This document shows positions 1 to 4,327 of a stretch of 5,284 nucleotides of DNA, piece by piece (position 1 is the first letter of the stretch; every line of letters begins with the position of its first letter). Where the stretch lies: positions 1-5,284 of the forward strand of contig DPVV01000199.1 of assembly GCA_003526525.1 (NCBI GenBank). The letters run 5' to 3'. Source of the stretch: Lachnoclostridium phytofermentans (lineage in GTDB: Bacteria > Bacillota > Clostridia > Lachnospirales > Lachnospiraceae). Below the pieces are notes generated by a model. That model had not been told where the DNA came from. It made no database searches and saw nothing but the letters and a program-made list of their open reading frames with translations. The position numbers were made by a program, and so were the translations under genes.

Positions 1-105
1 AATATTACTAATTAAGGTAAAGCGAAAAGAATCATCTCCATTTGGAACAGGAGCTTTCACCTCTGTCTGATTGATTTGCTGTACTTGATTCACCTTAATC
101 TCCAT
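1..105 (-). CDS. yaaR: YaaR/DUF327-like protein, N-terminal fragment (35 codons, runs off the left edge)
   Basis: On the minus strand an ATG at 105-103 opens a frame that stays open to position 1 (35 codons). It begins MEIKVNQVQQINQTEV and continues through an acidic linker to FRFTLISNI. The start is supported by a perfect GGAGGTG Shine-Dalgarno 5 nt upstream (111-117). A second in-frame ATG lies five codons upstream (120-118), but the Shine-Dalgarno sits between the two, which favours the inner one. The hydrophilic, Gln/Asn-rich start followed by a 'F.F.L.S.I' segment is what I recall for the N-terminus of clostridial YaaR (DUF327) proteins, small helical proteins of uncertain role encoded next to holB. 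The position downstream of a YaaO-like decarboxylase and a nucleotide kinase gene fits that synteny. The conserved helical body lies outside the window, so the family call rests on a short N-terminus plus gene context. Confidence 0.6.
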   Translation of the reverse strand, partial: MEIKVNQVQQINQTEVKAPVPNGDDSFRFTLISNI

Positions 106-110
106 GCGCT

Positions 111-117
111 CACCTCC
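111..117 (-). promoter_or_regulatory. Ribosome binding site deciding the yaaR-like start
   Basis: The minus strand reads GGAGGTG, perfectly complementary to the 3' end of 16S rRNA, 5 nt before the ATG at 105. It lies downstream of the alternative in-frame ATG at 120-118, so it cannot serve that codon. Confidence 0.8.
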
Positions 118-194
118 CATTCACCGTATCCTTTGGTATTAAACATTTTATCATATTTACATGCAATTATGATATGCGGCACATCGCGTCGTTT

Positions 195-227
195 GTACAC
201 TTCACTTTGCCGTCAAAGCACAAGTAC
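195..227 (-). promoter_or_regulatory. Imperfect hairpin in the presumed 5' leader of the yaaR-like gene
   Basis: CTTTG (205-209) pairs with CAAAG (214-218) across a 4-nt loop. Outside it, ACTT (199-202) pairs with AAGT (222-225), separated by a small internal loop, and GT (195-196) pairs with AC (226-227). If transcription starts near 243 or 266 on the minus strand, this hairpin lies in the leader, about 90 nt before the start codon. No T-run follows, so it is not an intrinsic terminator. It could equally be a protein-binding dyad or chance. Confidence 0.3.
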
Positions 228-233
228 GTTTGA

Positions 234-255
234 TATAATGTCTAATGGCATTATA
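234..255. repeat. Perfect inverted repeat (7-bp arms, 8-bp spacer) forming facing -10 boxes
   Basis: TATAATG (234-240) and CATTATA (249-255) are exact reverse complements. Each arm is a consensus -10 hexamer: TATAAT on the plus strand preceded by TGA (231-233), and TATAAT on the minus strand preceded by TGG (258-256). The sequence therefore has two extended -10 motifs facing each other 10 bp apart. The minus-strand one reads toward the yaaR-like gene. The plus-strand one would read back toward the end of the kinase gene, where no plus-strand gene is visible. Confidence 0.55.
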
Positions 256-258
256 CCA
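250..258 (-). promoter_or_regulatory. Extended -10 promoter candidate for the yaaR-like gene (proximal)
   Basis: The minus strand reads TGGTATAATG, a perfect extended -10 (TGnTATAAT). The hexamer 17 bp upstream is not a recognisable -35 (it falls on the distal TATAAT). Extended -10 promoters can work without a good -35. The predicted start is near 243, giving a leader of about 138 nt. Confidence 0.5.
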
Positions 259-272
259 TACGGTACCTGTAA

Positions 273-281
273 ATTATAGCA
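273..281 (-). promoter_or_regulatory. Extended -10 promoter candidate for the yaaR-like gene (distal)
   Basis: The minus strand reads TGCTATAAT, again a perfect extended -10, 23 bp upstream of the proximal one. A TTGTAG (306-301) lies 22 bp upstream, too far for a standard -35 spacing. That TTGTAG lies inside the 28-bp tandem repeat. Two closely spaced -10 boxes suggest that the yaaR-like and following genes can be transcribed separately from the decarboxylase-kinase pair. Confidence 0.45.
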
Positions 282-294
282 TTTTCTTTTATCC

Positions 295-350
295 TACCTA
301 CTACAATAATTTAAGAAATTCATACCTATTACAATGATTTAAGAAATTCC
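295..350. repeat. Tandem direct repeat, 2 x 28 bp
   Basis: Copy 1 is 295-322 and copy 2 is 323-350, directly abutting, with 25 of 28 positions identical (differences at 301/329, 308/336 and 322/350). Each copy contains TTTAAGAAATTC and a TACAAT-like segment. The array lies immediately upstream (minus-strand sense) of the two extended -10 boxes for the yaaR-like gene and 41 bp past the kinase stop codon. It could be a duplicated operator or simply a slippage duplication. Confidence 0.8.
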
Positions 351-391
351 TATTAACAGCTAGTTTCATAAATGGTTTAATTTTTTAAGCT

Positions 392-982
392 TTATATCTG
401 AAAACTCTTAATATCATTCTCGATTTCATTAATACATTCATTTAAATCGACATTTTTATACCTTTTAATAATATTAGCTTCCATCAATTTTTCTTCTGAA
501 AAATCCTCTTCATCTGCGAGATACCTTCTGCAAACCTCCGCATACTTAGGGTTTTCTTGTTTTCTCTCTCGAATAATTGATCTTTCTAGCCGTATGTCAT
601 CCGCAACTTCAATATAAATCGGAATTACGATATCCTTACCAAAATATTTTCTTATTTGAACAAAACCCTCTAATGTACTAATAAGAAGATAATCATTCTT
701 ACCAAGAATAATCTGCTCATCATTAACCGTAAAATAATGCCACTCACCCTGTACCGTATCATAAGATCTATGCTCAATAATCAGACCTTTCTCTTTTAGA
801 TTTTCCATCTCATTCTCGGTCACAAAGCGATACTCCACGCCATTTCTTTCACCTTTGCGAATTGGTCTAGTCGTATAACCAACCGCTGTTTTAAGCATAA
901 GCTCATTTGATTCAATCAGCTTTTTATAGACCGTGTCTTTCCCGGTCGCACTCTTTCCCATGATTACAAAAATTTTAGACAT
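392..982 (-). CDS. Divergent guanylate-kinase-family nucleotide kinase
   Basis: This is a 196-residue protein with the guanylate kinase layout. The P-loop is GKSATGKDT (residues 9-17). The GMP-binding signature TTRPIRKGERNGVEY (37-51) holds Arg39, Arg42, Glu45 and Tyr51. An IEH segment (69-71) matches the family's 'LEHA' position, and an Arg-rich lid region follows (R134, R138, R140, R152, R153). Canonical Gmk phosphorylates GMP to GDP in the cytoplasm. Two conserved segments differ here: the usual DID acidic motif aligns with I101-S102-T103, and the YGT lid motif aligns with Y83-F84-T85. Activity and substrate preference may therefore be altered; a separate standard gmk elsewhere in the genome would be expected. 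The start ATG overlaps the decarboxylase stop (ATGTCTAA, 975-982) and has an AGGAG site (989-993) 6 nt upstream, so the two genes are very likely translationally coupled in one operon. No clear terminator hairpin follows the stop codon. Family confidence is high; function is less sure. Confidence 0.85.
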   Translation of the reverse strand: MSKIFVIMGKSATGKDTVYKKLIESNELMLKTAVGYTTRPIRKGERNGVEYRFVTENEMENLKEKGLIIEHRSYDTVQGEWHYFTVNDEQIILGKNDYLLISTLEGFVQIRKYFGKDIVIPIYIEVADDIRLERSIIRERKQENPKYAEVCRRYLADEEDFSEEKLMEANIIKRYKNVDLNECINEIENDIKSFQI

Positions 983-2495
983 GCTTTTCTCCTGCTTTAA
1001 CTGTAATGAAGTCCCCTTCCTTCTCTAAAAGACCTTTAACCCTTAATCCAGATTGCTTAAAGAGGAGAAGTTTTTCTATCATAGGTCTATCAATAACCTC
1101 TCCTGGGACCAAAAGAGGAATTCCAGGTGGATAAAGATACACATAATCCAGTACAATCCGTCCCTCGCTTTTTACAAGCAAAATTACTTCTTCCTTGCAT
1201 CCATCAAGTTCATAAGTCTCATAATAGCGTATTGGTTCTTGCAGTTTATTTAATTCACTTTCAAAGAATTCTATCTCTGTAAAAGTTTGATTTAGATTCT
1301 CTACGTTTGTATCGTCTTGTTTCGTAATAAACTCTTGTCCTGATAACGCTTCTAAAAGACTTCTCTTATTAAAATCTATGTCAATAAATCGTCCTTTTTC
1401 AATATCCCTTTCTATTGATAGAATTGCCTCAATAAATCGATGAAAACCTTCTTTTGTATCACACACACTTGTCATACATAACACATAATCTTTCGATGCC
1501 ATCTCTGGTTGAATAAGATACTTTGTCCTTAACTCCTCAAATAACATCTTTCCTGTTATATCCTTACGATTTGATGCAATTACAAGCTTCGATACATCTT
1601 TGTTTTCCGGATTCCAAAGAGTAAGATTTTTTAGATTAGAAAGTTTTTCATATACATTATCTAAGTATTCCCCATAGAGTTTAAATTTTTCTTCCCCATC
1701 TGCCCTTAAAAAATCCATACATCTCACCAAACTTGCCATTAATAAATAAGAAGGACTACTTGTCTCATATATTTTCAAAAAATGTTTGATTGCTTTTTCT
1801 GACACCAACTCACTATTTCGATGTAAAAGTGCTGTTTGCGTAAACGATGGCAACGTCTTATGTGTACTTTGAATTACAATATCCGCTCCACATTCGAGTG
1901 CACTCTTTTCCTTTCCACCTTGAAATAACAAATGCGCTCCATGTGCCTCATCTACTAAAAGCCCTGCTCCATATCGATGAGTTACCTCAGCAATTTTTTT
2001 AATGTCAGAGACAATTCCTTCATAAGTAGGTGAGGTTATTACGACTAGCGATATATCAGGATTCTCCTCAAGAGTTTGAGCTACGGAATCTACTGTGACT
2101 TGCCCAGCTATCCCATACTGTAACATGGATGGATAAAGATATACTGGCCTTAACTGTCTTTGATAAATTGCATGATAGACTGCCTGGTGCGAACTTCTTG
2201 CAATTGCTACCTTATCTCCACGATTTGTCATTGCAGAAATTCCCGCTAAAATTCCGCAAGTACTTCCGTTCACTAAGAAAAAACTTTGCTTCGTCTGAAA
2301 CAACGTTGCAGTCTCCTCCATGGCTTCTTTCAATACCTCTTCCGCATCATGCAAGTTGTCAAAATCATCGATTTCCGTAATATCAAGAGTATAGGGATTA
2401 TCCATAAACCATTCTTCATTTCTCTTGTGGCCAGGCATATGCATCGGATAATATTCTGTTTTTGCATACTCCTGTAACTTTCTATATAAATTCAA
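975..2495 (-). CDS. Orn/Lys/Arg decarboxylase-family PLP enzyme (YaaO/SpeA-like, short type)
   Basis: This is a 506-residue cytoplasmic fold-type I PLP enzyme, close in length to the short Firmicute arginine/lysine decarboxylases (about 480-490 residues). Visible motifs in order are HMPGHKR (19-25), NGST (76-79), the His103 region expected to stack on PLP (SSHQAV, 101-106), TSPTYEG (154-160), DEAHGAH with Asp182 (182-188) and STHK with Lys213 as the Schiff-base lysine. A C-terminal domain ends in a PPGIPLLVPGE segment (456-466) typical of the family. It should decarboxylate a basic amino acid to a diamine or agmatine, feeding polyamine synthesis; which substrate cannot be decided here. The family's HKS after the stacking His is HQA here. 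The start is TTG (2495-2493), backed by AGGAG 7 nt upstream; an in-frame stop further upstream is reached without any ATG. It is the first gene of the operon and is preceded by a long structured leader. Its stop overlaps the kinase start by 8 nt. Confidence 0.9.
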   Translation of the reverse strand: MNLYRKLQEYAKTEYYPMHMPGHKRNEEWFMDNPYTLDITEIDDFDNLHDAEEVLKEAMEETATLFQTKQSFFLVNGSTCGILAGISAMTNRGDKVAIARSSHQAVYHAIYQRQLRPVYLYPSMLQYGIAGQVTVDSVAQTLEENPDISLVVITSPTYEGIVSDIKKIAEVTHRYGAGLLVDEAHGAHLLFQGGKEKSALECGADIVIQSTHKTLPSFTQTALLHRNSELVSEKAIKHFLKIYETSSPSYLLMASLVRCMDFLRADGEEKFKLYGEYLDNVYEKLSNLKNLTLWNPENKDVSKLVIASNRKDITGKMLFEELRTKYLIQPEMASKDYVLCMTSVCDTKEGFHRFIEAILSIERDIEKGRFIDIDFNKRSLLEALSGQEFITKQDDTNVENLNQTFTEIEFFESELNKLQEPIRYYETYELDGCKEEVILLVKSEGRIVLDYVYLYPPGIPLLVPGEVIDRPMIEKLLLFKQSGLRVKGLLEKEGDFITVKAGEKHV

Positions 2496-2502
2496 CTTGC
2501 CA

Positions 2503-2508
2503 CTCCTC
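2503..2508 (-). promoter_or_regulatory. Ribosome binding site supporting the TTG start of the decarboxylase
   Basis: The minus strand reads GAGGAG, then 7 nt, then TTG (2495-2493). The spacer and the first two bases of the start codon form GGCAAGTT (2501-2494), which is complementary to upstream leader segments (see findings). Confidence 0.75.
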
Positions 2509-2550
2509 TTTTCTATCCAATGATTCCGTATTTTCTCATTCTATTAACAC

Positions 2551-2685
2551 CAAGTCAAAGCGGATATTCGCAATCCACTTACGCTACTTGCTTCTAACCT
2601 CATTGCCACTACGTGGCATTTTAAAACAGGCAAGTCCACTTCCCTGATGAGGTTAAAATAAGAAGTGAAATGCCTTTTATTTCAC
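2551..2685 (-). promoter_or_regulatory. Structured 5' leader of the decarboxylase operon (riboswitch-like, unclassified)
   Basis: Within the roughly 200-nt predicted leader, four stem-loops can be drawn on the minus strand. P0: GTGAAAT/ATTTCAC (2679-2685 with 2665-2671), 7-nt loop. P1: a perfect 9-bp stem TAACCTCAT/ATGAGGTTA (2647-2655 with 2595-2603) enclosing two hairpins. P2: CAGG/CCTG plus AAG/CTT around one G-G mismatch (2627-2646). P3: TGCCAC/GTGGCA, 3-nt loop (2604-2618). P2 and P3 abut P1 with no unpaired base, and only the 8-nt TTTTAAAA (2619-2626) separates them, giving a tight three-way junction. P4 (2551-2590): CAAGT/ACTTG, AGC/GCT and GGAT/ATCC with small bulges. No T-run follows any stem, so any control would more likely act on translation than by intrinsic termination. 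I see no T-box, lysine or guanidine riboswitch signature. The pairings are directly visible; function is inferred. Confidence 0.5.
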
Positions 2686-2699
2686 AATAACTTACCGAT

Positions 2700-2728
2700 A
2701 TTATAGCGTACAAAACTTTAAAACACAA
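2700..2728 (-). promoter_or_regulatory. Promoter for the decarboxylase operon
   Basis: The minus strand reads TTGTGT (2728-2723), a 17-bp spacer, then a perfect TATAAT (2705-2700). The predicted start is near 2693, about 198 nt before the TTG start codon, so the message carries a long leader. Confidence 0.6.
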
Positions 2729-2771
2729 GAAAAAGCCCCAATCGAGCAGTCTGATGTATGGACAGTACTAA

Positions 2772-2800
2772 TTGACGAATAATAAGATAACAAGTATAAT
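2772..2800 (+). promoter_or_regulatory. Sigma-A promoter for trmB
   Basis: TTGACG (2772-2777), a 17-bp spacer and TATAAT (2795-2800) form a near-consensus promoter. The start is expected near 2807, giving a leader of about 42 nt. The -35 boxes of this and the leftward promoter lie 43 bp apart, so both could be affected by one regulator binding between them. A TTGACA at 2811-2816 lacks a partner -10. Confidence 0.75.
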
Positions 2801-2848
2801 AAATCTTAGGTTGACACGCCTTAATCGGTTTAGAAAGGTAGGAGAAAC

Positions 2849-3490
2849 ATGCGACTTCGAAATATTCCCGGCTCAAGAGAATACATAGCACAAAATGACT
2901 ATGTCATTCATGATCCGGAACAAATGAAAGGTAAATGGCACGAAGTATTTGGTAATAACAATCCCATACACATTGAAATAGGCATGGGAAAGGGGCAATT
3001 TATCACTTCACTAGCAATGCAAAATCCTAATATAAATTATATTGGCATAGAAAAATACTCTAGTGTATTATTACGTGCCATCGAAAAAAGAGAGGAATAT
3101 GAAGGAGATAATCTCTATTTTCTTCGTTTTGACGCAGAAAATATCACCGATATTTTTGCTCCTTCTGAAGTAGATAGAATCTACTTAAACTTCTCTGATC
3201 CATGGCCAAAAGATCGCCATTCAAAAAGAAGATTAACTTCAAGCGAGTTTTTAGCACGCTATGATCAGTTCTTAACAAAGGATGGATATGTAGCCTTTAA
3301 AACAGATAATAGAGACTTATTCGACTTTTCGCTAGAACAAGTAACTCTATCCGGATGGCAATTGCGTGATGTAACTTTTGATTTACATCATAGTGAGTAT
3401 GTGGAAGGCAACATCATGACAGAATATGAAGAACGTTTTTCCTCTATGGGAAATCCTATTCATCGCTTAGTTGCCAGTCGAGAGAAATAA
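2849..3490 (+). CDS. trmB: tRNA (guanine-N7-)-methyltransferase TrmB
   Basis: This is a 213-residue SAM-dependent methyltransferase of the TrmB family, which makes m7G at position 46 in the variable loop of many tRNAs. The SAM-binding motif I is EIGMGKG (43-49), followed by GIEK (66-69). The family signatures are present: NFSDPWPK (114-121), RHSKRRLT (123-130), KTDN (151-154) and the C-terminal TEYEERF (191-197), which contributes to tRNA and substrate binding. Length is normal for bacterial TrmB. The ATG has an AGGAG site (2840-2844) 4 nt upstream and its own strong promoter. No intrinsic terminator is visible after the stop, so the small downstream gene, 59 bp away, may be partly read through from this promoter. 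No unusual residues seen. Confidence 0.95.
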   Translation: MRLRNIPGSREYIAQNDYVIHDPEQMKGKWHEVFGNNNPIHIEIGMGKGQFITSLAMQNPNINYIGIEKYSSVLLRAIEKREEYEGDNLYFLRFDAENITDIFAPSEVDRIYLNFSDPWPKDRHSKRRLTSSEFLARYDQFLTKDGYVAFKTDNRDLFDFSLEQVTLSGWQLRDVTFDLHHSEYVEGNIMTEYEERFSSMGNPIHRLVASREK

Positions 3491-3549
3491 TAATTGGATA
3501 TTTTTTTGATTACCGTAATATGATATAAAAAAAGCATAGCTGGTATATT

Positions 3550-3840
3550 ATGAAAAATTCGCCAAAAGCTAGGTTGTCACATACTCTTATGTCCAATCAA
3601 AACCTAAACAAGAGAGCATTAGACTTAAAAAGTTCTTGGGATGCCGTAGATAGTTTACTAAAAAACTCTAACCTTCTAAAAAAGAATGTTAGTACTACAG
3701 ATAACAAGCCTAAAGAAAATAAACCCAATACATCAGGGAACAAACCTAATAATTCTGGAAACAAGCCTAATAGCTCAGGGAATAAGCCTAATAATTCAGG
3801 GAACAGACCGAATGCTTCGGGTAATAAACCTTCCAAATAG
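3550..3840 (+). CDS. Small unrecognised protein with Asn-Lys-Pro-rich heptad tail
   Basis: This is a 96-residue basic protein that I do not recognise. Residues 1-50 are polar and probably part helical (RALDLKSSWDAVDSLLKNSN, 22-41). Residues 57-91 are five exact-length 7-residue repeats of the type NKPN(N/S/T)SG, the last being NRPNASG, followed by a truncated copy, NKPSK, at the C-terminus. There is no signal peptide, membrane segment or LPXTG motif, so it is probably cytoplasmic with a disordered tail. The frame is supported by the conserved 21-bp period and by third-position variation between repeat units that keeps the amino acids. The start is uncertain: the ATG at 3550 has no good Shine-Dalgarno, an in-frame stop lies at 3526-3528, and the only other early Met is codon 14 (3589), also without a site. 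A weak TTGGAT-19-TATGAT (3494-3524) could be its promoter. It may instead depend on trmB transcription. Whether it is translated is not proven. Confidence 0.55.
   Translation: MKNSPKARLSHTLMSNQNLNKRALDLKSSWDAVDSLLKNSNLLKKNVSTTDNKPKENKPNTSGNKPNNSGNKPNSSGNKPNNSGNRPNASGNKPSK
3718..3834 (+). repeat. 21-bp coding tandem repeat (5 full units plus a partial)
   Basis: Units begin at 3718, 3739, 3760, 3781 and 3802, with a partial copy from 3823. Each encodes one NKPNxSG heptapeptide. Units 2-4 are most alike in DNA; units 1 and 5 are more diverged. Many differences are silent (AAT/AAC, AAA/AAG, CCC/CCT/CCG), suggesting older duplication under selection for the peptide. The periodicity also creates an open frame on the opposite strand, which is an artefact. 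Confidence 0.85.
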
Positions 3841-3909
3841 TAATCCTAACTAAACAGGTTAAAACTCTTTGAATAAGGGTAAAATACCAAAAGGTGAATG
3901 ATACCTGAT

Positions 3910-3938
3910 TTGATAACAAGTGACAAAGGAACTATTTA
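3910..3938 (+). promoter_or_regulatory. Possible promoter for trxA
   Basis: TTGATA (3910-3915), 17 bp, TATTTA (3933-3938). The -35 is good and the -10 mediocre. It would give a leader of about 25 nt ahead of the ATG at 3970. The rest of 3841-3969 shows no clear terminator for the upstream gene. Confidence 0.35.
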
Positions 3939-3957
3939 TTTAACTATACCATACAAC

Positions 3958-3963
3958 GGAGGT
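3958..3963 (+). promoter_or_regulatory. Ribosome binding site fixing the trxA start
   Basis: A GGAGGT lies 6 nt before the ATG at 3970. It falls inside the longer open frame that begins at 3898 and shows that the internal Met is the true start. Confidence 0.85.
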
Positions 3964-3969
3964 ACTAAT

Positions 3970-4281
3970 ATGGCACTAATTTTTACTGATGAAAATTTTG
4001 AAAAAGAAGTAATTCAATCCGATTTACCAGTTTTGGTAGATTTTTATGCAGATTGGTGCGGACCATGTAAAATGATGGGTCCAATCATCGAGGAATTACA
4101 TGACCAATATGAAGGTAAGGTGAAGATTGGTAAACTTAACGTAGATAATTCTCCAGAAACAGCAGCAGAATTTCGCGTTATGTCTATTCCAACTTTAATC
4201 TTCTTTAAAAATGGTAAAGCAATTGAAACAATGGTAGGTGTTGTTGCAAAACAAAAATTAGAAGATATGTTAAATGCATAA
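3970..4281 (+). CDS. trxA: Thioredoxin
   Basis: This is a 103-residue classical cytoplasmic thioredoxin that reduces protein disulfides and is itself reduced by thioredoxin reductase. The redox site is WCGPC (29-33) with Cys30 and Cys33. Asp24 corresponds to the buried Asp that assists catalysis, and the cis-proline is Pro74 in SIPT. VDFYADWCGPCK and the C-terminal LIFFKNGKAIETMVGV follow the usual pattern; Tyr26 replaces the common Trp of FWA. The frame is open back to an ATG at 3898, which would add 24 residues, but these do not look like a signal peptide and the internal ATG at 3970 has a perfect GGAGGT, so the 103-residue form, normal for TrxA, was chosen. No thioredoxin reductase gene lies next to it in the window. 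Transcription ends at the strong hairpin that begins within its stop codon. Confidence 0.95.
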   Translation: MALIFTDENFEKEVIQSDLPVLVDFYADWCGPCKMMGPIIEELHDQYEGKVKIGKLNVDNSPETAAEFRVMSIPTLIFFKNGKAIETMVGVVAKQKLEDMLNA

Positions 4282-4327
4282 AAAAAATCCTGTTCCTAAC
4301 ACTCTTTGTTAGGAACAGGATTTTTTT
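4281..4327. terminator. Bidirectional intrinsic terminator between convergent trxA and the AI-2E-family gene
   Basis: The arms 4281-4300 and 4308-4327 are perfect reverse complements over 20 bp, with a 7-nt loop (4301-4307). The outer part of the stem is a run of A on the left and T on the right, so either strand gives a GC-containing hairpin followed by a U tract. The stem starts at the last base of the trxA TAA (4279-4281) and includes two bases of the opposing TAA (4326-4328). Confidence 0.95.

Noticed and set aside
76..279. Plus-strand 67-codon open frame over the yaaR-like start and its upstream region
   Set aside because: It overlaps a well-supported minus-strand start on the opposite strand, has no ribosome binding site and no recognisable protein features.
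351..391. Terminator after the kinase gene
   Set aside because: No GC-containing hairpin with a T-run can be drawn here; the sequence is only AT-rich.
2629..2674. Hammerhead-ribozyme-like core on the plus strand (GTC, CTGATGA at 2644-2650, GAAA at 2667-2670, GGCA/TGCC as a possible stem)
   Set aside because: The stretch between CTGATGA and GAAA has no stem II pairing, the 7 nt between GTC and CTGATGA cannot form stem I, and the GTC is offset from the GGCA arm. CTGATGA is already explained as parts of stems P2 and P1.
2733..2752. Terminator-like GCTC/GGGC hairpin followed by five T on the minus strand
   Set aside because: The stem is only 4 bp with a wobble pair, and no minus-strand gene upstream would need it. 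It lies upstream of the decarboxylase -35.
2811..2816. TTGACA as a second trmB -35
   Set aside because: No -10-like hexamer occurs 16-18 bp downstream; the TTGACG-17-TATAAT pair just upstream is sufficient.
3597..3836. Minus-strand open frame rich in GLFPELL repeats
   Set aside because: It is the antisense shadow of the 21-bp coding repeat and has no ribosome binding site or family resemblance.
3898..3969. 24-residue N-terminal extension of thioredoxin from the ATG at 3898
   Set aside because: It lacks signal-peptide features and has poor ribosome binding spacing, whereas the internal ATG at 3970 has a perfect GGAGGT and gives the standard 103-residue protein.
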